Assembly (NCBI GenBank): GCA_029968055.1
Contig: JASCNX010000001.1
Location: 434,001-498,000, forward strand
Length of the DNA stretch: 64,000 nucleotides
Reading direction: 5' to 3'
From: Xenophilus aerolatus
GTDB lineage: Bacteria > Pseudomonadota > Gammaproteobacteria > Burkholderiales > Burkholderiaceae_C
Of the stretch, positions 11,556 through 21,909 are shown in pieces. The stretch's first letter is position 1. Every line of letters starts with the position of its first letter. A model generated the notes under the pieces. That model searched no databases. It worked only from the letters and a program-made list of their open reading frames with translations, and was not told where the DNA came from. A program made the translations under genes and the position numbers.

Positions 11556-11723
11556 GGTGGTGTCGTGGGGGAGGAGGGTGGGGAACGCGGGCCCGGCGTG
11601 GCAGGGCAGCCCGCGATTATCGGCGGGCCCGACGCCCCACGGTGCCGCTCGGAAGACCATGAAGATGAGAACTGCTCTCGTTCGGCCGATACTGGCGCTT
11701 TCGACCACCGAGCAACGAACGCC

Positions 11724-13115
11724 ATGACGACCGCCACCCGCACCGAGAAGGACACCTTCGGCCCCATCGAAGTCCCCGCCGACAAGCTGTGGGGCGCGCA
11801 GACGCAGCGTTCGCTGCAGAACTTCGACATTTCGGGCGAGCGCCAGTCGCGCGAGGTGATCCATGCACTGGCGCTGGTCAAGCGCGCCTCGGCGGTGGTC
11901 AACCAGCAGCTCGGCCTGCAGGACCAGAAGAAGACCGACGCCATCGTCGCCGCCGCCGACGAGGTGCTGGCCGGCAAGCACGAGGGCGAGTTCCCGCTCG
12001 TCGTGTGGCAGACCGGCTCGGGCACGCAATCGAACATGAACGTCAACGAGGTGCTGGCCAACCGCGCGAGCGAACTGCTCGGCGGCGCGCGCGGCGAGGG
12101 GCGCCTGGTGCACCCCAACGACGACGTGAACCGCAGCCAGTCGAGCAACGACGTCTTCCCCACCGCGATGCACGTGGCCGCGGTGCAGGGCCTCGTGCAC
12201 AAGGTGCTGCCCGCCATCGCCAAGCTGCGCGCCACGCTGGCCAAGAAATCCGAGGACTTCATGGACATCGTGAAGATCGGCCGCACCCACCTCCAGGACG
12301 CCACGCCGCTCACGCTGGGGCAGGAGATCTCGGGCTGGGTCGCGCAGCTGGACCAGAACGAGAAGCACGTGCGCGCCGCGCTGCCGCACTTGTGCGAACT
12401 GGCCCTGGGCGGCACGGCCGTGGGCACGGGCCTGAACGCACCCAAGGGCTATGCCGAAGCCGTGGCGGCGGAACTGGCGCGCCTGACCGGGCTGCCCTTC
12501 GTCACCGCGCCGAGCAAGTTCGAAGTGATGGCTGCCACCGATGCTTTCGTGCACGCCCACGGCGCGCTCAAGACCCTGGCCGCCAGCATGAACAAGATCG
12601 CCAACGACGTGCGTTGGCTGGCGAGCGGCCCGCGCAGCGGCATCGGCGAGCTGTCGATCCCCGAGAACGAGCCCGGCTCGTCGATCATGCCCGGCAAGGT
12701 TAACCCGACGCAGAGCGAAGCGGTGACCATGCTGGCCGCGCAAGTGATGGGCAACGACGTCGCCATCAACATCGGCGGCATGTCGGGCAACTTCGAGCTC
12801 AACGTGTTCCGGCCGATGGTGGCCCACAACTTCCTGCAGAGCGTGCGGCTGCTGGCCGACGGCATGGTGAGCTTCAACGACCACTGCGCCGTGGGCATCG
12901 AGCCCAACCGCGAGCGTATCGCCGAGCTGGTGAGCCGTTCGCTGATGCTGGTGACGGCACTGAACACCCACATCGGCTATGACAAGGCCGCCTACATCGC
13001 CAAGAAGGCGCACAAGGAAGGCACCAGCCTGCGCGAGGCGGCCATCGCCTCGGGGCACCTCACGGGGGAGCAGTTCGATGCGTGGGTGGTGCCCGAAAAC
13101 ATGACGGGGCGCTGA
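11724..13115 (+). CDS. fumC: Fumarate hydratase, class II
   Basis: 463 aa, standard FumC. The signature [11 protein letters not shown] (about residues 318-328) carries the catalytic serine loop; [13 protein letters not shown] and [10 protein letters not shown] are the other conserved active-site regions. It is a stable, oxygen-resistant homotetramer doing the same TCA reaction as the class I enzyme transcribed in the opposite direction. ATG 11724 follows AACGAACGCC, a weak ribosome site, but gives the exact family N-terminus [15 protein letters not shown] palindromic repeat lies just downstream. Confidence 0.97.
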   Translation: MTTATRTEKDTFGPIEVPADKLWGAQTQRSLQNFDISGERQSREVIHALALVKRASAVVNQQLGLQDQKKTDAIVAAADEVLAGKHEGEFPLVVWQTGSGTQSNMNVNEVLANRASELLGGARGEGRLVHPNDDVNRSQSSNDVFPTAMHVAAVQGLVHKVLPAIAKLRATLAKKSEDFMDIVKIGRTHLQDATPLTLGQEISGWVAQLDQNEKHVRAALPHLCELALGGTAVGTGLNAPKGYAEAVAAELARLTGLPFVTAPSKFEVMAATDAFVHAHGALKTLAASMNKIANDVRWLASGPRSGIGELSIPENEPGSSIMPGKVNPTQSEAVTMLAAQVMGNDVAINIGGMSGNFELNVFRPMVAHNFLQSVRLLADGMVSFNDHCAVGIEPNRERIAELVSRSLMLVTALNTHIGYDKAAYIAKKAHKEGTSLREAAIASGHLTGEQFDAWVVPENMTGR

Positions 13116-13127
13116 GTGCCACCTTGG

Positions 13128-13210
13128 CCGTTCGCACTGAGCTTGGCCTGTCCTGAGCCTGTCGAAGGGTCGAAGTGCCGCCCGGGCTTCGACAGGCTCA
13201 GCCTGAACGG
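13128..13210. repeat. REP-like palindromic element between convergent genes
   Basis: Nested inverted repeats: inner perfect 15-bp arms CTGAGCCTGTCGAAG (13153-13167) and CTTCGACAGGCTCAG (13187-13201), and outer arms 13128-13142 with 13196-13210 starting CCGTTC and ending GAACGG. TTCGACAGGCTCAG-type sequences are a well-known dispersed extragenic palindrome in Gram-negative bacteria. Its place between the convergent fumC and ParB-domain genes suggests use as a two-way terminator or mRNA stabiliser. Confidence 0.85.
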
Positions 13211-13227
13211 ATGGGGTGAAACGAGCC

Positions 13228-14070
13228 TTAGAAGGGCGGGCCGCCCGCCTGCTGCGCGGCGAGCTGCTCGCGCAGCGACGCGTTCTCCGCCGTGAGTTCG
13301 GCGATGCGCTGGCGCAGCGAGGCGATCAACGCCGCCGAGTCGGTGGCTTCGTCGGCGGCGGTGGCTTCGGACGGCGTCGAGGCGGGCGCCGCCGCTTCTT
13401 CCCGCGGCTTGCGCTTGGCCTCGCGCACGCGCTTCGCGGCCTGCTTGAGCTCGTCCGCACCGCCGCTGGCGGCCGCGATCTGTTCTTCGGCCGACAGGCT
13501 TGCCACGGCGGCGGCTGCGCTGAGCGAGACGGCGCCGGACTTCACGGCCGCGACCAGTTCGGGCGTCGCCTGCTTCTGGATGCGTTCGATCATGCCCACC
13601 TGGCTGCTCGACAGCTTGGCCGCGCGCGCCAGGGCCTCGCGGGTGTCGATGGGGTCGGACAGCGGCTGGGGCGTCGGCGGCGCGGCATCGACGGTGGCGT
13701 CGGCCGCAGCGCCGGTGGACGTCGCCTCGGGCGCGGGCTGGCGCCGCCGTTCGGCCACGATCTCGCGCTTGCGCAGCGCCAGCACGCCGCGCTGGAAGTC
13801 CGACAGGCTGCGCCGGCCCAGGTGCTGGTCGATCATCCACAGGTGCACGTCCTCCATCGAGCGAAAGCGCGTGTTCTGCACCGTCTGGAAGGGCAGTTCG
13901 TGCTTTCGGCAGATGCCGTAGCGGTTGTGGCCGTCCACCAGCACGTTGCCCCACAGCACCAGGGCATCGCGGCAGCCTTCGGCCAGCAGGCTGCGTTCGA
14001 GGGCCTCGTACTCGTCGGGCGTGAGGGGGTCGATGTAGGCTTGCAGGTCGGGGTCGACGACGATGTCCAT
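13228..14070 (-). CDS. ParB/RepB N-terminal-domain protein, non-canonical
   Basis: 280 aa. Residues about 1-110 form a ParB N-terminal (ParB/Srx-like) domain, with VLVDGHNRYGICRKHELPF as the nucleotide-binding motif (GHNRY in place of GERRY-type). A central helical part (KLSSSQVGMIERIQKQATPELVAAVKSG) resembles the ParB HTH region. The C-terminus ends in a predicted coiled coil (LIASLRQRIAELTAENASLREQLAAQQ). It is not next to parA, so it is not the chromosome segregation ParB; similar genes are often annotated as plasmid replication/partition related. It could be a DNA-binding regulator. TAA stop at 13228-13230, right beside the REP-like element. Confidence 0.8.
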   Translation of the reverse strand: MDIVVDPDLQAYIDPLTPDEYEALERSLLAEGCRDALVLWGNVLVDGHNRYGICRKHELPFQTVQNTRFRSMEDVHLWMIDQHLGRRSLSDFQRGVLALRKREIVAERRRQPAPEATSTGAAADATVDAAPPTPQPLSDPIDTREALARAAKLSSSQVGMIERIQKQATPELVAAVKSGAVSLSAAAAVASLSAEEQIAAASGGADELKQAAKRVREAKRKPREEAAAPASTPSEATAADEATDSAALIASLRQRIAELTAENASLREQLAAQQAGGPPF

Positions 14071-14175
14071 GGGGCGCGAGGAAGGAGGCTGGGCGAAAAA
14101 GGGCGCGATTGTAGGCAGCCCCTTTTCAGTCCCTTCCGCGCCCGTCGCGGCCGCGGCGCCGCGGGTTCGACCGGT

Positions 14176-14793
14176 TCAGTAGCCGATCGTGAAGCGCTGG
14201 CGCGAATGCTTCGGCTGCTCGAACTCGTCCAGCAGCGCGATCGCGAAGTCGGCGAACGTGATCCAGCTGCGGCCTTCGGCGCTCACCAGCAGGTCGTCGC
14301 CGCCCAGGCGGAATCGGCAGGTGCGCTCGCCTTCCACGAATTCGGCCGAGGGCGAAAGGAAGGTCCAGTCCAGAGTGGGCTCGGCACGCAGTGCGTCCAG
14401 GAACACGCCGCCGGCGGCGGCCTCCTGGCGGTAGGCGTCGGGGAAGCCCGGGGCATCGATGACCTTCAGGCCCGGCGCGGCGAACAGGCTGCCGGCTCCG
14501 CCGACCACCAGCAGGCGCGGCACGCCAGCGGCCTTCACCGGCCCGATGACGGCCGCCGGCGGCACGGTGGCGAAATGGGCCGCGCTGAACACCGCGTCGT
14601 GGCCCTTGAGCACGGACGTGAGCGCCTCGCCGTCGAGAACGTCGAGGTCCACCGCCTTGACACCGGGGCGACCGGCGAGCTTGGTGCTGGCGTGCCGGGC
14701 GATGGCGGTGACCTGGTGCCCGCGGCGCAACGCTTCGTCGAGCAACTGGCTGCCGGCGCGGCCGGTGGCGCCGATGATGGCAATCTGACTCAT
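14176..14793 (-). CDS. NAD(P)-dependent oxidoreductase, NmrA/atypical SDR type
   Basis: 205 aa with the dinucleotide-binding motif IAIIGATGRAGSQLL at the very N-terminus, as in YwnB/NmrA-like atypical short-chain reductases. It lacks a clear YxxxK catalytic pair, so it may reduce small substrates or act as an NAD(P) sensor. ATG 14793 is preceded by AAGGAA. It is divergent from a LysR regulator with 127 bases between the starts, the usual arrangement for a LysR target, so the regulator probably controls it. Confidence 0.85.
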   Translation of the reverse strand: MSQIAIIGATGRAGSQLLDEALRRGHQVTAIARHASTKLAGRPGVKAVDLDVLDGEALTSVLKGHDAVFSAAHFATVPPAAVIGPVKAAGVPRLLVVGGAGSLFAAPGLKVIDAPGFPDAYRQEAAAGGVFLDALRAEPTLDWTFLSPSAEFVEGERTCRFRLGGDDLLVSAEGRSWITFADFAIALLDEFEQPKHSRQRFTIGY

Positions 14794-14920
14794 GGATGTT
14801 CCTTGTCGGTCATGAAATTGGATGGCTTCATCGTAATTTCCTGATTCGTTCGGATAAACCGCGAAGACCGGCCAGCTTTGTTGCCAAAATCGTGCAGATG
14901 ATGGCCAGCATGGAGCGCAG

Positions 14921-15844
14921 ATGGATCGGCTGAAGGCCATGCAGGTCTTCGTGGCTGTGGTCGAAGGCGGCAGCCTCAGCGCCGCGGCTGCGGCCATGGA
15001 CCTGTCCCGCCCCGTGGTCACGCGTTGCGTGGCCGAACTCGAGGCCTGGACCGGGGCGCGGCTCCTGCACCGCAGCACGCGCCGCCTCACGCTGGCTGCG
15101 GCCGGCGAAGCGCTGCTGCCCGCCTGCCGCCGGATGATCGAGCTGGCCGACGGCATGCACGCGGCCGTTGCGGCGCCGGGCGCGGCGCTGTCGGGCCAGA
15201 TCCGCCTGACCGCCAGCCATTCGCTGGGTCAGACCCAGCTCGCGCCGGCGGTCGCGGCCTTCGTGGAGCGGCATCCCGGCGTCTCGGTCGACCTGGTGAT
15301 GGCCGACCGCACCGTGAACCTGGTCGAGGAGCGCATCGACCTGGCGATCCGTATTGCCGTGGAGCTCGACCCGAACCTGATCGCTCGCCGGCTCTGCGAC
15401 TGCCATTCGATCGTGTGCGCCTCGCCGGCCTGGCTGGCGGCGCAGGGCATGCCGCGGCATCCGGCCGAGCTGGCGGGGCGCAACTGCCTCACGCATTCGT
15501 ATTTCGGCAAGAGCGTCTGGCGCTTCCATGGGCCCGACGACGCGCCGCAGGCCGTGGCCGTCGGCGGCAACCTCTCGGCCAACGATGCGATGACGCTGCT
15601 GGCCGCGGCGCGCGCCGGCGCGGGCATCGCGATGCTCCCGGTGGTGCTGGCCGCGCCCGCGCTGGCGGCTGGCGAGCTGGTGCCCTTGCTCGAGGGCTGG
15701 ACGCCGCAGCTCGCCGGCGTGTACGCCGTGTACGCCTCTCGCCGCCACATGCTTCCGGCTTTGCGCGCGCTGCTCGACTTCCTGGTCGAGCGCTTCGCCG
15801 GTGACCCGGCCTGGGGCCGCTGGCCGACCGCGCGCGCGGGTTGA
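14921..15844 (+). CDS. LysR-family transcriptional regulator
   Basis: 307 aa. The N-terminal winged HTH (MDRLKAMQVFVAVVEGGSLSAAAAAMDLSRPVVTRCVAELEAWTG split over residues 1-45) is followed by a linker helix and a periplasmic-binding-like effector domain (ALSGQIRLTASHSLGQTQLAPAV onward). It belongs to the LysR subgroup with an SLSAAA recognition helix often found beside oxidoreductase genes. The divergent NAD(P)-binding gene at 14176-14793 is the likely target. The ligand is unknown. Confidence 0.92.
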   Translation: MDRLKAMQVFVAVVEGGSLSAAAAAMDLSRPVVTRCVAELEAWTGARLLHRSTRRLTLAAAGEALLPACRRMIELADGMHAAVAAPGAALSGQIRLTASHSLGQTQLAPAVAAFVERHPGVSVDLVMADRTVNLVEERIDLAIRIAVELDPNLIARRLCDCHSIVCASPAWLAAQGMPRHPAELAGRNCLTHSYFGKSVWRFHGPDDAPQAVAVGGNLSANDAMTLLAAARAGAGIAMLPVVLAAPALAAGELVPLLEGWTPQLAGVYAVYASRRHMLPALRALLDFLVERFAGDPAWGRWPTARAG

Positions 15845-15870
15845 GCGCGTCGCCAGGCAGGGCGAGGGGC

Positions 15871-16482
15871 TCAGTGGTTATGGTTGGCCGAGGCCGACAT
15901 CAGCTTGTCGGTGTACGCGATCGCCATGGCCGACAGCAGGAAGGCGATGTGGATCACGGTCTGCGCGATCAGCACCTTGTCGGTGTAGTTGTCGGCGTTG
16001 ATGAAAGTCTTGAGCAGGTGGATCGAGCTGATCCCGATGATCGACAGGCCCAGCTTGACCTTGAGAACGGAGGCGTTCACGTGGCTCAGCCACTCGGGCT
16101 GGTCGCGGTGGCCGTCCAGGTCCATGCGGCTGACGAAGGTCTCGTAGCCGCCCACGATGACCATGATCAGCAGGTTGGAGATCATCACCACGTCGATCAG
16201 GGCCAGCACCACCAGCATGATGACCGTCTCGTTGAGCGAGGTGGGCGGCGCGTCGGTCTTGTAGCCGATGCTGGTGACCAGGGCCTGCAGCGCGGTCTGG
16301 CTGCCGAAGGCGGCCTCGACCAGGTGCGTGAGCTCGACCAGGAAGTGCACCACGTACACCGCCTGGGCCACGATGAGCCCCAGGTAGAGCGGCAACTGCA
16401 GCCAGCGGCTGGCGAAGATCAGCTTCGGCAGCGGGCGCATGGCGGAGGACGGGCGGAATTCGGCAGGGTCGCGGTCGGACAT
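15871..16482 (-). CDS. UPF0114 family inner-membrane protein (YqhA-like)
   Basis: 203 aa with four predicted membrane helices: about residues 30-50, 86-110, 140-160 and 175-195. The core [18 protein letters not shown] and [21 protein letters not shown] is characteristic of the UPF0114/TIGR00645 family, whose function is not established. A His-rich end (SANHNH) could bind metal. It stands alone between a LysR gene and acs. Confidence 0.9.
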   Translation of the reverse strand: MSDRDPAEFRPSSAMRPLPKLIFASRWLQLPLYLGLIVAQAVYVVHFLVELTHLVEAAFGSQTALQALVTSIGYKTDAPPTSLNETVIMLVVLALIDVVMISNLLIMVIVGGYETFVSRMDLDGHRDQPEWLSHVNASVLKVKLGLSIIGISSIHLLKTFINADNYTDKVLIAQTVIHIAFLLSAMAIAYTDKLMSASANHNH

Positions 16483-16637
16483 CGGAAGGGTGCCCCGGTT
16501 TCGGGGCCGGCAGGAAGCGAGGCGGGATTCTAGGAGGAGGGCGGGCTACCATGGGCATTCCCACCGCGCAGCGTCAGTGCACCGTAAGACACCGCCGTGA
16601 CATTACGGCCGCAACAAACAGCCTCAGGAGACAGCCC

Positions 16638-18650
<2,013 letters not shown>

Positions 18651-18745
18651 TGCTGACGCTGGCGCAAGCGCGTGGAGCTGAGGGCCCCAGGGGTGCACCC
18701 GTTGCACGCCAGCTCCCGGCACTACGCGCTGCAGGGCCGGCGCTT

Positions 18746-19102
18746 TCATGGGGCGCGAGCTAGCCATCTTTCGAACCAGTAGGGCGGCAGGCGGATCGTG
18801 TCGGTGTTGTTGAGGTTGCAATGAACGCGATCCGAATGCCAACCCACTCTTATCTGCTCTGCTGCGTTGAACCACCGATCGGCGATCACCTCAGTGCTGC
18901 CCTTGCGGGACAGGCGTGCCCATTTCCAATGTTCATCCGCATAGCCGATCTCAAGCACATAGACCCCGTCGGGTGACTCGAAGTGATCCCAAACTGCAAT
19001 GTCCCTTCGCCACCTCGCCGCGTCGCGATACGAATCGATCTGGTATCCGCCCCACAAGACAAAGACAAAGACCAGCAGCAGACTCCACTTGAGCCGGCTC
19101 AT
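18746..19102 (-). CDS. Small membrane-anchored protein, candidate immunity partner
   Basis: 118 aa, family not recognised. One N-terminal membrane segment (LKWSLLLVFVFVLWGGYQI, residues 4-22) is followed by a soluble, tryptophan-rich domain (YADEHWKWARL, ADRWFNAAEQIRVGWHSD) that would face the periplasm. Its ATG overlaps the stop of the upstream gene by four bases (ATGA), so the two are translationally coupled. A small, membrane-tethered protein directly behind a proline-linker, two-domain protein is the usual layout of an immunity protein behind a secreted toxin, but this is inference. Base composition is less GC-rich than the flanking genes. Confidence 0.65.
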   Translation of the reverse strand: MSRLKWSLLLVFVFVLWGGYQIDSYRDAARWRRDIAVWDHFESPDGVYVLEIGYADEHWKWARLSRKGSTEVIADRWFNAAEQIRVGWHSDRVHCNLNNTDTIRLPPYWFERWLARAP

Positions 19103-20385
19103 AGCTGCACCCTGATAGGTCGACGCAGGGTGATGAATCTGGAGTCCGAGTAGATGATGAAATCGCCCCCGCGCTGGTGCTTCATCTGCCAGTTGCGGAA
19201 GTCGCGGTTGCGCACCGGGTAGACAACGTCACTGATCTTCTTGTCGAGCATCACCGGGTTGTTCGACAGTTCTTCGTTCAGCGCCATGGCTGCTGCATGG
19301 GGGTACTGAATCGAGACCTTGTTCTTGTTCCAGTGCCCCAGGTATTGCGAGGCCTTGCCCGGCGACGTGCCGAAGGTGTAGTGATCTTTCACGTAGATCT
19401 CTACCCGGTAGACCGTGGCTGTGCCGGTCCGCGGGTTGAAATCGGCCTCGGCCACCGCCGCGTAGAGGGTGAAGGCGCCCAGAGCGCCAGTCAGGTCATC
19501 GGGAACGCGGTTGTTGGTGACGTGCTCGTACATCTGAGCGGCGATACGGTCAGCCCAACTGGCGTTGCAGTCAATGTGCTGGAATTGAAATTCCTTGTGC
19601 CTGCGCTGCTCATCCATATTGGGCTGACGCCAAGGCCAAAGCGTTGTACTACGACCGTTGTAGGGCCTCAGGAGCGTTGCCAGCGCATCAAGGGCCCTCG
19701 GCGTTACCAACATGAGAGATTCGGTCAGCGTGTCGAAGGCATTCTTGGCACGCTGAAAGCTCAACACCCAGTCCATCTTGATCGTGGTGGTGTCAATCAT
19801 GCTCGGTGGATAGGGCTGGCCAGTCTGGTCCAATTCCTTGTCCTCGTCAGCGGCGGTCATCGAATAGTTGAGCCGCCCCGCAAACCAGCGCTCCATCAGC
19901 TTCGCGGACATGGGCATGTTCATCTTCCTCATCGCGCCCGGAATGTCCTGAATATCGAAGGGCGGCACGACGACCGCCGGTGGGCGCGCTGGTGGCGGGG
20001 GTGGCGGTGGGGGTGGGGGTGGCGGTGGCGTCACCGCAGGAGCGGCCTGCGCTCGCAAAGAGGGATTGACCATCGCGTCGATGGCGGCGCCAACGGCCAA
20101 CACGCCTTTGAACGCAGCCCACGCAAACTTGTGTTCGTCGGGCTTTTTCAATGGGGCAGCGGCGGCCTTTGGTGGCGCTGGCGTGCTCCCTTTGGGCAAG
20201 GGTGGCGGCGCGCGGTCGAGCGAAAGCGCAACGCCTTCTACCTCGCAAAGAGTGCCTTGGGTTGGCTCCCAAGTGCGCAACAACCAGCCGTACCGCAGAA
20301 ACGGCGCTTCCCTGACTTTCAAGCTCACGGCTTTCTTCCCCGATGAGCCTTCGATTGTGCGCCTTACCGGGCTGGGGGCCATCAC
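19099..20385 (-). CDS. Two-domain protein with polyproline linker, DUF6402-like; candidate secreted effector
   Basis: 428 aa from GTG 20385 (or ATG 20382). Domain order: an N-terminal module (residues about 20-60, KVREAPFLRYGWLLRTWEPTQG), a hydrophobic stretch near 88-106, a run of 13 prolines at 120-132, and a C-terminal domain of about 290 residues (from FDIQDIPGAMRKM to RPIRVQL). I believe the C-terminal part matches DUF6402, which I associate with type VI secretion effectors of Burkholderiales; I cannot verify that. No catalytic motif is obvious; the conserved-looking YVKDHYTFGTSPGKASQYLGHWNK may be functional. No signal peptide. There are no T6SS structural genes, PAAR or VgrG here, so it would be an orphan effector. 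GC is lower than in the neighbours, consistent with acquisition. Confidence 0.65.
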   Translation of the reverse strand: MMAPSPVRRTIEGSSGKKAVSLKVREAPFLRYGWLLRTWEPTQGTLCEVEGVALSLDRAPPPLPKGSTPAPPKAAAAPLKKPDEHKFAWAAFKGVLAVGAAIDAMVNPSLRAQAAPAVTPPPPPPPPPPPPPARPPAVVVPPFDIQDIPGAMRKMNMPMSAKLMERWFAGRLNYSMTAADEDKELDQTGQPYPPSMIDTTTIKMDWVLSFQRAKNAFDTLTESLMLVTPRALDALATLLRPYNGRSTTLWPWRQPNMDEQRRHKEFQFQHIDCNASWADRIAAQMYEHVTNNRVPDDLTGALGAFTLYAAVAEADFNPRTGTATVYRVEIYVKDHYTFGTSPGKASQYLGHWNKNKVSIQYPHAAAMALNEELSNNPVMLDKKISDVVYPVRNRDFRNWQMKHQRGGDFIIYSDSRFITLRRPIRVQL

Positions 20386-20578
20386 CAGCGCTCTCGCGGC
20401 CGAGGCACCGAGGTCCAGGCGCGGGTCGATGCGCCGCCGGAATTCGATGGTGGCCCCGCTGATAAGCCTCCCGGAGTTGAACGGACATTTCCTATTCCGG
20501 CCTCACACCGTGGACTACACGGCGCATGAGGGTGCTGCGTTACAAACGCCGCTTTGAGACATTCAAGGAGAGGCCGCC

Positions 20579-21112
20579 ATGGGCGTTCGTACGGGTATCC
20601 TGTTTTTCATCGTGCTGGTGATCGCCGCGCTCGCCGCGCTCAACTGGGGCACGATCGCCACCCCCACCGTGATGTCGCTGGGCTTCATGCAGGTCACGGC
20701 GCCGCTGGGCCTGATCATGTTCGGGCTCACCGTGCTGCTGGGCCTGTTCTTCCTGGTGTACGTGCTCTACATGCAGAGCACCGTCCTGGTGGACGCGCGC
20801 CGCCACACCAAGGAGCTCCAGGCCCAGCGCGAACTGGCCGACAAGGCCGAGGCCTCGCGCTTCACCGAGCTGCGCAACTTCCTCGAGGCACAGGAGAACA
20901 ACCACATGGCCCGCAACGGCGACCGCCATGCCGCGCTGCTGGCGCGCATCGAGCAGCTGGAGAACACGTTGCGCGCGCGCGCCGAGCAGGCCGACAACAC
21001 GCTGGCCGCGCACATCGGCCAGCTCGAGGACCGGCTCGACCGGCGCGTGAGCGATCGTCCGCGCGACCCCCTCGACCCGCTCGATCGCCCAGTCCTGACG
21101 ACTCCGCTGTGA
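20579..21112 (+). CDS. LapA-like inner-membrane protein with coiled coil
   Basis: 177 aa with two membrane helices (about residues 6-26 and 42-64) joined by a short loop, and a long cytoplasmic charged helix (HTKELQAQRELADKAEAS onward) typical of a coiled coil, ending in an Asp/Pro/Arg-rich tail. The architecture matches LapA/DUF1049-type proteins, which in E. coli (YciS) help LPS assembly. ATG 20579 follows a strong AAGGAGA. Function here is only a family-level guess. Confidence 0.75.
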   Translation: MGVRTGILFFIVLVIAALAALNWGTIATPTVMSLGFMQVTAPLGLIMFGLTVLLGLFFLVYVLYMQSTVLVDARRHTKELQAQRELADKAEASRFTELRNFLEAQENNHMARNGDRHAALLARIEQLENTLRARAEQADNTLAAHIGQLEDRLDRRVSDRPRDPLDPLDRPVLTTPL

Positions 21113-21136
21113 CGCGGACGCCGCGCCGGTCGCGGC

Positions 21137-21463
21137 CTACTTGGTCGACAGCACCCAGGCGGCCAGCTTCTTCGCGTCGGCTTCGCTGACCTGCGTGTTG
21201 GCCGGCATCGGCACCGGGCCCCACACGCCGGCGCCGCCCTTCACGATCTTGGTCGCCAGCAGATCGGCGGCGCCCTTGTTGTCCTTGTACTTGGCGGCCA
21301 CGTCCTTGAACGACGGGCCGAGCACCTTGCGGTCGACTGCGTGGCAGCTCATGCAGTTCTTCGAGGTGGCCAACGCGAGATCGGCCGCGGCCGGCGCGGC
21401 GACGCCGCCCAGCGACAGCATCAACGCGAAGGCGGGCAGGGGGCGGAGGATGGACAAACTCAT
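21137..21463 (-). CDS. Periplasmic c-type cytochrome, class I (c551/c552-like)
   Basis: 108 aa. Signal peptide (MSLSILRPLPAFALMLSLGGVAAPAAA), then heme-attachment motif CMSCH and a distal methionine in GPVPMPANTQVS, giving His/Met coordination. The small size and the order ATSKNCMSCHAVDRKVLGPSF match cytochrome c551/c552 electron carriers to terminal oxidases or nitrite reductase. ATG 21463 is chosen because it starts a proper signal peptide; the upstream in-frame ATG would add 61 unlike residues. It is convergent with the LapA-like gene, 24 bases apart. Confidence 0.93.
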   Translation of the reverse strand: MSLSILRPLPAFALMLSLGGVAAPAAADLALATSKNCMSCHAVDRKVLGPSFKDVAAKYKDNKGAADLLATKIVKGGAGVWGPVPMPANTQVSEADAKKLAAWVLSTK

Positions 21464-21578
21464 GGTGGGACGGTGCGTGGGCTGCGTTACATTCGTTTCC
21501 ACGCGATTGTAGGAAGCGGCGTGCACCCGGGCGGCCCGTTTCCCCCACCACGAGCTCGACGTCCGAAGGGGTCTTTCC

Positions 21579-21836
21579 ATGTGGTTTCTGATGCTGGGCG
21601 TCCTGGGCGTCCTCCTCAAGTATTTCGAGGTGGGCTTCGTTGCCACGCTCAGTTGGTGGATTGTGCTGATCCCCTTCGGCCTGGCGATGGCCTGGTGGGC
21701 CTGGGCCGATGCGTCCGGCTACACCAAGCGCAAGGCCATGGAGCGCGAGGACCGGCGCAAGCAGGAGCGCATCGACCGCCAGCGCAGCCAGATGGGCATG
21801 CTGAGCAGCCGCTCGGGCCGCGGCAAGCGGCGCTGA
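21579..21836 (+). CDS. Small tryptophan-rich membrane protein (TIGR04438-like)
   Basis: 85 aa with two short membrane helices (MWFLMLGVLGVLLKYF and WWIVLIPFGLAMAWWAWA) and a basic cytoplasmic tail (KRKAMEREDRRKQERIDRQR). The Trp-rich motif WWIVLIPFGLAMAWWAWAD matches the TIGR04438 small Trp-rich protein family of betaproteobacteria, of unknown function. It is convergent with ilvD. Confidence 0.88.
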   Translation: MWFLMLGVLGVLLKYFEVGFVATLSWWIVLIPFGLAMAWWAWADASGYTKRKAMEREDRRKQERIDRQRSQMGMLSSRSGRGKRR

Positions 21837-21889
21837 AAAGAAGAAGCCTGCGCGGCCAGCCATCGAAACGATGGCGGCCTGCGCAGGCC
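21836..21889 (-). terminator. Terminator of ilvD (minus strand), possibly two-way
   Basis: A long imperfect hairpin, GCCTGCGC...CCATCG (21846-21865) with CGATGG...GCGCAGGC (21869-21888), lies between convergent genes. On the minus strand it is followed by CTTCTTCTTTTC, a usable U-rich tail; the plus-strand side lacks a T-run. Confidence 0.8.
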
Positions 21890-21909
21890 GGACGGGTGCC
21901 GCAGGGCGA

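Noticed and set aside
13228-14070. Chromosome-partition ParB
   Set aside because: No parA neighbour, GHNRY instead of the usual GERR motif and a different C-terminus.
20386-20578. Upstream extension of the polyproline protein
   Set aside because: The frame is open to a TGA at 20503-20505 but contains no ATG, GTG or TTG.
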